Shown here piece by piece: positions 57,250-64,000 of a stretch of 64,000 nucleotides of DNA. Below the pieces are notes generated by a model, which had not been told where the DNA came from, did no database searches, and saw only the letters and a list, made by a program, of their open reading frames with translations. Both the position numbers and the translations under genes were made by a program. This DNA comes from Oscillospiraceae bacterium. GTDB lineage: Bacteria; Bacillota; Clostridia; Oscillospirales; Oscillospiraceae. Within the stretch, counting starts at the first letter, position 1, and the number at the start of each line of letters is the position of its first letter. The stretch is from assembly GCA_015068125.1 (NCBI GenBank), contig SVLD01000003.1, positions 1 through 64,000 of the forward strand, written 5' to 3'.

Positions 57250-58047
57250 ATGGGAGAACCGCAATATCGCCTGGAGGGTGTTGTCCGCACCCGGTCAGAG
57301 CAGATGGAGGACTTTGAAGGCCCTCTGGATGTTATCTTTCTGCTGCTGAGTAAAAATAAAATAGAGATCCAGGATGTGTCTATCACCGCGATTTTGGAGC
57401 AGTATTTGGCCTACCTGGAGGAAATGAAACGCCTGGATATGGAGATCGCCAGTGAGTTTATCACCATGGCCTCCCACCTGATGCTTATCAAGACCAAGAT
57501 GCTTCTCTCTGCTGCCGAAGCGGCGGAGGCGCAGAGCGAATTGGATCTGCTGCGACAGTCCCTTATTGAGCGCCAGCGCAAGGAAGCCATCGAGCAGATC
57601 CGTATCGCCGTTTCCTGGCTGGAGCCCCGAAACGAGATCGGCCGGTGCCTGTTTACCAAGGAGCCGGAGCCACTGCGCCGGGATCAAACCTACCGCTATC
57701 AGCATGAAACTACCGACCTTCTCCGGGCGCTGGATGAAATCTCTGAGCGCAATCAGCGGCGTCTGCCGCCGCCTACGGTGAATTTCAAGGGCATCGTGGG
57801 CAAAGAGCCCTATCCCGTTACCCGGAAGACAGGCGAATTGTTGCGGCGGCTGATTCTTCGGGGTGTGGAAAAGCTGAAAAGCCTGTTCAAAGGCAATAAG
57901 AGCCGTTCGGAGATCGTAGCCACATTCATTTCCGTGCTGGAAATGTGCAAGACCGGCACCGTTACTCTGGAGGGCGATGTCAACGGCGAGAATCCTGATG
58001 TCCGCCTGCTTGATAAAACCAAGATCGAAACGGAGGAATTGACCTAA
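57250..58047 (+). CDS. scpA: Segregation and condensation protein A
   Basis: EDFEGPLDVIFLLLSKNKIEIQDVSI; RBS AAGGAG. Confidence 0.95.
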   Translation: MGEPQYRLEGVVRTRSEQMEDFEGPLDVIFLLLSKNKIEIQDVSITAILEQYLAYLEEMKRLDMEIASEFITMASHLMLIKTKMLLSAAEAAEAQSELDLLRQSLIERQRKEAIEQIRIAVSWLEPRNEIGRCLFTKEPEPLRRDQTYRYQHETTDLLRALDEISERNQRRLPPPTVNFKGIVGKEPYPVTRKTGELLRRLILRGVEKLKSLFKGNKSRSEIVATFISVLEMCKTGTVTLEGDVNGENPDVRLLDKTKIETEELT

Positions 58048-58610
58048 TGGAACAAACGGAATTGCAAAGAGCCATCGAGGCCATCCTGTTTGCCGCCGGT
58101 GAACGGATCGAAGCATCCCGCCTGGCCGCCGTTTTGGAAATCGATGAAGATGAAATTGTTGCCGCCGTGGATGCCATGGCAGACGAGTGGGCCTTCCAGC
58201 GCCGGGGCATCCGGATCCTGAAACTGGAAAAGGGCTACCAGATGGTATCCTCCGGTGAAATGGCTGAGTATGTCACTAAGGCTCTGGAAACCAGAAAGCC
58301 TCCGAAGCTGTCTGCTTCCCAGTTGGAAACCCTGACCATCATTGCCTACTACCAGCCGGCCACCAAGGCCATGGTAGAGCAGATCCGCGGGGTGGACAGT
58401 TCTTACTCCGTAGGCGCGCTGCTGAATAAGAAGCTCATCGAGGAAGCCGGTCGGCTGAATGTCCCCGGCAGACCCATTCAGTACCGCACTACCCCGGATT
58501 TCCTCCGTACCTTCGGCATCTCCTCTCTGGAAGATCTGCCGGAAATTGAAAAGGTCAGCTTTGGCGAACCCATCCCGGAAGAAGAGCCGGCTCCGGCGGA
58601 GGAAGCTTAA
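58047..58610 (+). CDS. scpB: Segregation and condensation protein B
   Basis: AIEAILFAAGERIE; LSASQLETLTIIAYYQPATKAMVEQIRG. Confidence 0.95.
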   Translation: MEQTELQRAIEAILFAAGERIEASRLAAVLEIDEDEIVAAVDAMADEWAFQRRGIRILKLEKGYQMVSSGEMAEYVTKALETRKPPKLSASQLETLTIIAYYQPATKAMVEQIRGVDSSYSVGALLNKKLIEEAGRLNVPGRPIQYRTTPDFLRTFGISSLEDLPEIEKVSFGEPIPEEEPAPAEEA

Positions 58611-59230
58611 TGGGCTGGCTGATCGCCCTGGCGGTCATCGTTCTGCTTGCGGTACTGCCTTTGGGCGTCCTTGTCCGGTATGACGAGGCAGGCACGCTGG
58701 TAAGCATCATAGGTGGCCCGGTGCGAATCCAACTGCTGCCCTCAACCAAGAAAGCAAAAAAAGAGAAAAAAGAGAAGAAACCGAAGGCCGCAAAGCAGCC
58801 GCAACCGGCAGCTGCGCCTAAGCCTGCAGCCGAGCAAAAGAAAAGCGGCGGCAATCTGGCGGATTTTCTTCCCTTTGTCTACCTGGTTTTCGATTTGCTC
58901 AGCGATTTCCGCAGAAAACTCCGGGTAAACCGGCTGGAAGTCAAACTGACCCTGGCAGGGGATGACCCCTGCGACCTGGCAGTTAATTACGGTCGGGCCT
59001 GGGCGGCGTTGGGAAATCTGGAACCCCATTTGGACAGAATATTTGTAATCAAAAAGAAAGATTTGCAGGTACAGTGCGATTTTGAGGCAGATGCCACCAA
59101 GGTGTATGCCCGGCTGGAGCTGACCATCACTCTGGGAAGACTCCTGCGTATTTTGACCTGCTATGGAATCCGGGGACTCCGGGAATATCTGAAATTTAGA
59201 AATCTAAGAAAAGGCGGTGCCATGAAATGA
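58610..59230 (+). CDS. DUF2953-like membrane-anchored protein
   Basis: N-terminal TM, Lys/Ala-rich linker, C-terminal domain; precedes gerW-like gene. Confidence 0.78.
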   Translation: MGWLIALAVIVLLAVLPLGVLVRYDEAGTLVSIIGGPVRIQLLPSTKKAKKEKKEKKPKAAKQPQPAAAPKPAAEQKKSGGNLADFLPFVYLVFDLLSDFRRKLRVNRLEVKLTLAGDDPCDLAVNYGRAWAALGNLEPHLDRIFVIKKKDLQVQCDFEADATKVYARLELTITLGRLLRILTCYGIRGLREYLKFRNLRKGGAMK

Positions 59231-59616
59231 GTAAGAATCTTCCCAATATGCTGGAAAGTACCATTGCTAAAATCCGTGAGATGGTGGATGTCAATTCCGT
59301 CATCGGTGAGCCCATCACAGCCGACGGTGTTACCATCATCCCTATTTCCAAAGTCAGTGTAGGCTTTGGCGGCGGCGGTTCTGATTTTGTTTCCAGAAAT
59401 GTAAACAAGCAGGAAAATCCCTTTGGCGGCGGCGTTGGCGGCGGCGTCAAGGTCACACCTGTGGCATTTCTGATTGTTAAGGACGGCTCTGTGCGGATGC
59501 TGCCTGTGGCAGCCCCTGCCAATACCACAGCAGATCGTATTGTAGAGCAGGTGCCGGATCTTTTGGATAAAGTTACCGCTTTTATCGATTCCAGATCCAA
59601 GAAAGACGGAGAATAA
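59227..59616 (+). CDS. GerW/YtfJ-like spore protein
   Basis: GEPITADGVTIIPISKVSVGFGGGGSDF and VTPVAFLIVKDG. Confidence 0.93.
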   Translation: MSKNLPNMLESTIAKIREMVDVNSVIGEPITADGVTIIPISKVSVGFGGGGSDFVSRNVNKQENPFGGGVGGGVKVTPVAFLIVKDGSVRMLPVAAPANTTADRIVEQVPDLLDKVTAFIDSRSKKDGE

Positions 59617-59646
59617 TATCCTCTCCCCGGGAAAAGCTATTGCCGG

Positions 59647-60747
59647 GTGAAGAATGTGAAAAGAATGATTTTGCGGACGGCGGCAGCATTCCTGGTCGCC
59701 GTCCTGCTTTTACCGTGCCATGCCAGGGGCGTTTCCGCACAGAAAGCCATTGTTACAGATGCTCAAACCGGCAGAGTCTATTTTGAAAAGGATGCCGACA
59801 GCCGCAGTTTGATTGCCAGTACCACCAAAATTATGACGGCGCTGGTAGTTTGCCAGCAGTGTAATGTGCTGGACAGGGTCAAGATCCCCAAGGAAGCGGT
59901 GGGCATCGAGGGCTCGTCGATCTACCTTCGGGAGGGGGAGATCCTGACGGTGCAGGAGCTTCTCTATGGCCTGATGCTCCACAGCGGTAACGACGCGGCG
60001 GTGGCTCTGGCCATCTACTGTGGCGGCACAGTGGAGGGCTTTGTGGAATTGATGAACGATAAAGCCCGTCAGCTTGGTCTTACCGGGACGCATTTTGATA
60101 ATCCCCACGGCCTGGACAGCCCGGAGCATTATTCCACAGCCCGGGATCTGGCGGTTTTGGCGGCCCACGCCATGCAAAATCCGATTTTTGCCCAGACGGT
60201 GGCTACCAAAAATATCCGCATCGGTCAGCGCAGTCTGCAGAATCACAATAAGCTGCTGTGGCGGCTGGAGGGGGCAGACGGCGTAAAAACCGGCTTCACC
60301 AAAGCCGCCGGCCGGATTTTGGTGTCCAGCGCGGCCAGAAATGGCCGCCGGGTGATCTGCGTGACTATCAACGACGGCAACGACTGGGTGGATCACGCAA
60401 CCCTGCTGGAAAATGCCCTTTCCCGCTATACTTTGCAAGAAATCGTGTTTGAGGGTAGCTGCCTGGGAACGGCGGAAATCATCGGCGGCCAGGCGGAGCG
60501 CGTCCAGCTTTTGGCGGCAGAGGATTTTTCCTATCCCCTGGCGCAGGATGAAGATCCCTATATTTTGCTGGGCGCTCCGGGCTTTTGCTATGCGCCGGTG
60601 GCTCAGGGACAAAGCGCCGGCTATGCCTATGTTTATATCGGCGACGCATGTATCGGCAAAGTGGCCATGATCTACGGCCAGACCGTGGAGCAGGAAAAGA
60701 CAGAAAAGAAGCATTTTTGGGAAAAATGGTTTGGAGGCGGAACATGA
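59647..60747 (+). CDS. D-alanyl-D-alanine carboxypeptidase (GTG start)
   Basis: SLIASTTKIMTALVV (SxxK), HSGNDAA (SxN), DGVKTGFTKAAG (KTG). Confidence 0.94.
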   Translation: MKNVKRMILRTAAAFLVAVLLLPCHARGVSAQKAIVTDAQTGRVYFEKDADSRSLIASTTKIMTALVVCQQCNVLDRVKIPKEAVGIEGSSIYLREGEILTVQELLYGLMLHSGNDAAVALAIYCGGTVEGFVELMNDKARQLGLTGTHFDNPHGLDSPEHYSTARDLAVLAAHAMQNPIFAQTVATKNIRIGQRSLQNHNKLLWRLEGADGVKTGFTKAAGRILVSSAARNGRRVICVTINDGNDWVDHATLLENALSRYTLQEIVFEGSCLGTAEIIGGQAERVQLLAAEDFSYPLAQDEDPYILLGAPGFCYAPVAQGQSAGYAYVYIGDACIGKVAMIYGQTVEQEKTEKKHFWEKWFGGGT

Positions 60748-61442
60748 CAGAACGCATACAGAAAATTATATCCGCCCGGGGCGTCGCCTCCCGCCGCAAG
60801 GCAGAAGAGATGCTCACCGCAGGCCGGATCACCCTAAACGGCCGTATTGCCCAGCTTGGCGAAAGCGCCGATCCCGATATTGACGAAATTCTCGTGGATG
60901 GGAAACCCCTCCCATCCACTCAGGAATCTGTGTACATCATGCTCAATAAACCCCGTGGCTATGTCACAACCTTGTCCGATGAAAAGGGAAGAAAGACTGT
61001 GGCGCAGCTGGTTGCCGACTGTGGCTGCCGGGTCTATCCGGTGGGACGGCTGGATTACGATTCCGAGGGTTTGCTGATTTTGACCAATGACGGCGAATTT
61101 GCCAACGCCATGATGCACCCCAAGCACGAGGTGGAGAAAACCTATGCGGTTTGGGTCCGTGGCTATCACTCCGACGCCACGGAAAATTTGAAACAGCCCA
61201 TCGTGCTGGATGGCTATAAAATCAAACCGCCCCGGGTAACGCTTGTGCGTTCCGGGGAAGATCAGGCGCTGTACCATATTACCATCCACGAGGGAAGAAA
61301 CCGCCAGGTGCGCAGAATGTGCGCCCATGCTGGCATGGAAGTTCGGCGGCTGCAGCGTATCCGGGAAGGCAAACTGGAGCTTGGCGACCTGCCCCTTGGA
61401 AAATGGAGATATCTTACCAAAGAAGAAATAGCGAAGCTGTAA
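60744..61442 (+). CDS. RluB/RsuA-type pseudouridine synthase
   Basis: S4 domain; VGRLDYDSEGLLILTNDG; EGRNRQVRRM. Confidence 0.95.
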   Translation: MTERIQKIISARGVASRRKAEEMLTAGRITLNGRIAQLGESADPDIDEILVDGKPLPSTQESVYIMLNKPRGYVTTLSDEKGRKTVAQLVADCGCRVYPVGRLDYDSEGLLILTNDGEFANAMMHPKHEVEKTYAVWVRGYHSDATENLKQPIVLDGYKIKPPRVTLVRSGEDQALYHITIHEGRNRQVRRMCAHAGMEVRRLQRIREGKLELGDLPLGKWRYLTKEEIAKL

Positions 61443-61458
61443 CAGCTCCGCTATTTTT
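61427..61458 (+). terminator. Rho-independent terminator overlapping the gene end
   Basis: AAATAGCGAAGCTGT-aa-CAGCTCCGCTATTTTT. Confidence 0.7.
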
Positions 61459-61549
61459 GCAATTTTTCTTTCATCGTCTTGCAAAAACAAGGAAAAACTG
61501 TTATAATAAACCCACTTTAATGAAAGAAAACGATCATGAGGTGAGCAAA

Positions 61550-62419
61550 ATGAAGCAGGATGTTCTCGCCCTGGTGGAATCCAAAGCTCAGGGCTTCTCC
61601 AAGGGACAGAAGCTGATCGCCCAATATCTGACGGAATCCTATGATAAAGCCGCCTTTATGACGGCCAATCGCCTGGCGAAAACCGTGGGCGTTTCCGAAT
61701 CCACGGTGGTTCGTTTTGCCATGGAGCTGGGCTATGATGGCTACCCCAGTATGCAAAAGGCCATGCAGGAGATGGTTGTCAACCGCCTGACCTCTGTCCA
61801 GCGCATGGAGGTGGCCACCGACCGCATCGGCAACCAGGATATCCTTTCCATGGTGCTCCAGTCGGATATGGATAAGCTTCGGAAAACCGGCGAAACTGTG
61901 GATAGGGGAGAGTTCCAGGCCGCGGTGGATGCCATTTTGGGCGCCCGGCGGATCTATATCATTGGTGTGCGCTCCGTGGCGCCTTTGGCCAATTTCCTGG
62001 GCTATTACCTGAACTATATGTTTGACAATGTGCAGATCGTCACCGATGGCGGTACCAGCGCTATGTTTGAAAAGATCGTCGGTGCGCAGGATGGCGACGC
62101 GGTGGTGGCCTTCAGCTTCCCCCGGTATTCCACATCCACCGCCAAGGGCGCCCAATACTGCCGCAGCACCGGCGCTACCGTTATCGGCATTACTGACAGC
62201 CGCTTGTCCCCATTGGGGCAGAATTGCGACCATGTGCTGCTGGCTAAGAGCGATATGGTCTCCCTGGTTGACTCCCTGGTAGCGCCTTTGAGCGTCATCA
62301 ATGCGCTGATCGTTGCCTTGTCCACCAAGCGCCAGCAGGAATTGTCCCAAACCTTTAACCAGCTGGAACGGCTGTGGGAGGAATATAATGTCTATGAAAA
62401 GCGGGGTGACGGCCAATGA
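61550..62419 (+). CDS. MurR/RpiR family transcriptional regulator
   Basis: N-terminal HTH (RLAKTVGVSESTVVRFAMELGYDGYPSMQKAM) and SIS domain. Confidence 0.94.
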   Translation: MKQDVLALVESKAQGFSKGQKLIAQYLTESYDKAAFMTANRLAKTVGVSESTVVRFAMELGYDGYPSMQKAMQEMVVNRLTSVQRMEVATDRIGNQDILSMVLQSDMDKLRKTGETVDRGEFQAAVDAILGARRIYIIGVRSVAPLANFLGYYLNYMFDNVQIVTDGGTSAMFEKIVGAQDGDAVVAFSFPRYSTSTAKGAQYCRSTGATVIGITDSRLSPLGQNCDHVLLAKSDMVSLVDSLVAPLSVINALIVALSTKRQQELSQTFNQLERLWEEYNVYEKRGDGQ

Positions 62420-63642
62420 GCTATGATGGCATCGTCATCGGCGGCGGCCCTGCGGGAATGTTTGCCGCCATCACCGCAGCCCAAAACGGCAGCAAGGTTT
62501 TGCTGCTGGAGCGCAATGACCGGTTGGGCAAAAAGCTGCTGATCACCGGCAAAGGCCGCTGCAATGTGACCAACGACTGCACCGAGCAGGAGGTGCTGCA
62601 GAATGTGCCCCGAAACGGCCGCTTTCTGTTCAGTGCCCTGGATGCCTGCCCACCCAAAATGGTCATGGATTTCTTTGAAAGACGGGGCTGCCCCCTAAAA
62701 ACCGAGCGAGGCAACCGGGTATTTCCTGTGTCTGATAAGGCATCTTCCATCCTGGAATGTCTGCAAAAGGAAATGCGCCGCCTGGGCGTCACGGTACAGA
62801 CCGGTCGCGTCCGTCAGATTCTGACAGATAACGGCATCGTCACCGGCGTGCAGACGGACAAAGAGAAATTTTTAGCCCAGTGGGTGATTCTGACCACCGG
62901 GGGCCTGAGCTACCCCACCACCGGCTCCACCGGTGACGGCTATTCCATGGCTCAGGCTGTGGGACATACTGTTACCGCCACGGAAGGCAGTCTGGTGCCC
63001 TTGGAAACAGCAGGGGAGGACTGCCCGGCTATGCAGGGCCTGAGCCTGCGGAATGTAGGTGTCAAGCTCCTGAACGAAAAAGGGAAGCTGCTGTATAAGG
63101 ACTTCGGCGAACTGCTTTTTACCCACTTCGGTGTATCCGGCCCCACGGTCTTAAGTGCCAGCGCCCACCTGAAAGGGGAGAATTGCCGCCTGGTCATCGA
63201 CCTGAAGCCTGCCCTGGAGGATGAAAAGCTGGACAGCCGTATTCTGCGGGATCTTTCCATGTACCAAAACCGAAGCATGGAAAACGCTCTGACGGATCTT
63301 CTGCCCCGGAGTATGATCCCGGTGGTTCTGCGGCGGCTGGAAATTGATCCAACCATGCAGGCCAATGCCCTGACCAAGCAAAAACGCCGGGAGTTGGTAA
63401 CACTGCTGAAGAACTTTTCTCTGGACATCACCGGCAAACGGCCGGTGGCGGAGGCCATCATCACCTCCGGCGGCATCAAAATTTCGGAGATCAACCCCAA
63501 AACCATGGAATCCAGGCTGATCCCGGGACTTTTCTTCGCCGGTGAGATCATCGACTGCGATGCTTATACCGGTGGCTTCAACCTCCAGATCGCCTGGTCC
63601 ACCGCCTACGCCGCCGGCTGCGCGGTAAAAAACACCCATTGA
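62416..63642 (+). CDS. HI0933-like NAD(P)/FAD-dependent oxidoreductase
   Basis: VIGGGPAGMFAAITAA, KLLITGKGRCNVTN, GEIIDCDAYTGGFNLQIAW. Confidence 0.94.
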   Translation: MSYDGIVIGGGPAGMFAAITAAQNGSKVLLLERNDRLGKKLLITGKGRCNVTNDCTEQEVLQNVPRNGRFLFSALDACPPKMVMDFFERRGCPLKTERGNRVFPVSDKASSILECLQKEMRRLGVTVQTGRVRQILTDNGIVTGVQTDKEKFLAQWVILTTGGLSYPTTGSTGDGYSMAQAVGHTVTATEGSLVPLETAGEDCPAMQGLSLRNVGVKLLNEKGKLLYKDFGELLFTHFGVSGPTVLSASAHLKGENCRLVIDLKPALEDEKLDSRILRDLSMYQNRSMENALTDLLPRSMIPVVLRRLEIDPTMQANALTKQKRRELVTLLKNFSLDITGKRPVAEAIITSGGIKISEINPKTMESRLIPGLFFAGEIIDCDAYTGGFNLQIAWSTAYAAGCAVKNTH

Positions 63643-63667
63643 CAAACCGCGTACGCTGTACTAAAAT
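63639..63667 (+). promoter_or_regulatory. Promoter of acpP
   Basis: TTGACA-17 bp-TAAAAT. Confidence 0.75.
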
Positions 63668-63713
63668 AAACAAACAGTAGTGCCTTTTAAGACATATATT
63701 GGAGGAATACATT

Positions 63714-63935
63714 ATGTACGAAAAACTCGTTTCTTATGCATCCAAGCAGCTGGAGCTGGATCCCTCTGAGATCACTCCCGACAGCACCTTTGAAAGCCTG
63801 GGCATCGATTCCCTGGACATCGTGGAGATGATCATGGATCTGGAGTCCGAGCTGGGCATCGAGCTGGATATGGAGAATCAGTCCATCGCCACCTTCCGTG
63901 AGCTGGCTGACTTCATCGACTCCAAGATCAACTGA
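63714..63935 (+). CDS. acpP: Acyl carrier protein
   Basis: FESLGIDSLDIVEMIMDLE phosphopantetheine site; RBS GGAGG. Confidence 0.95.
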   Translation: MYEKLVSYASKQLELDPSEITPDSTFESLGIDSLDIVEMIMDLESELGIELDMENQSIATFRELADFIDSKIN

Positions 63936-63977
63936 TTCAATCAAATAGCCTTGTTGGCCAGACCGGCTTATAACAAG

Positions 63978-64000
63978 GTCGCACTAGTCGGGGAGATAGC
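63978..64000 (+). ncRNA. ffs: Probable 5' end of SRP RNA, cut by window edge
   Basis: GTCGCACTAGTCGGGGAGATAGC resembles the SRP RNA segment preceding GGTGCCCTGTA. Confidence 0.5.

Overview
The window is a gene-dense chromosomal segment of a Gram-positive, spore-forming Clostridia-type bacterium. That assignment rests on SpoVAC- and GerW-like proteins, a T-box, the ylxM-ffh-rpsP-khpA-rimM-trmD order and many sigma-A-like promoters; Oscillospiraceae/Ruminococcaceae-like is an inference from style and GC. It encodes pyrimidine biosynthesis (pyrC-carB-pyrK-pyrD-pyrF-pyrE-pyrB), proline biosynthesis (proB-proA-proC), a zinc ABC transporter, SRP/ribosome maturation genes, a copper P-type ATPase, a Cys T-box with cysS-polA-rimI-tsaD, scpAB-DUF2953-gerW-dac-rluB, and acpP. 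There are two tRNAs and probably the 5' end of the SRP RNA at the right edge. I see no prophage, transposase or CRISPR array. The most notable observations are: (1) an ArsC/Spx-like gene split exactly at an A_AAA_AAG slippery heptamer; (2) a copA whose 3' end encodes an in-frame CopZ-like domain preceded by a strong internal Shine-Dalgarno and ATG; (3) PyrB fused to only the zinc domain of PyrI; (4) a membrane-fused E2/CAT-like protein with its catalytic His replaced by Glu, next to birA; (5) an AT-rich intergenic cluster of perfect DnaA boxes; (6) a Cys/acid-rich small membrane protein; (7) a 42-aa small ORF overlapping truA that the ORF track missed. All calls come from reading the sequence; no database searches were run.
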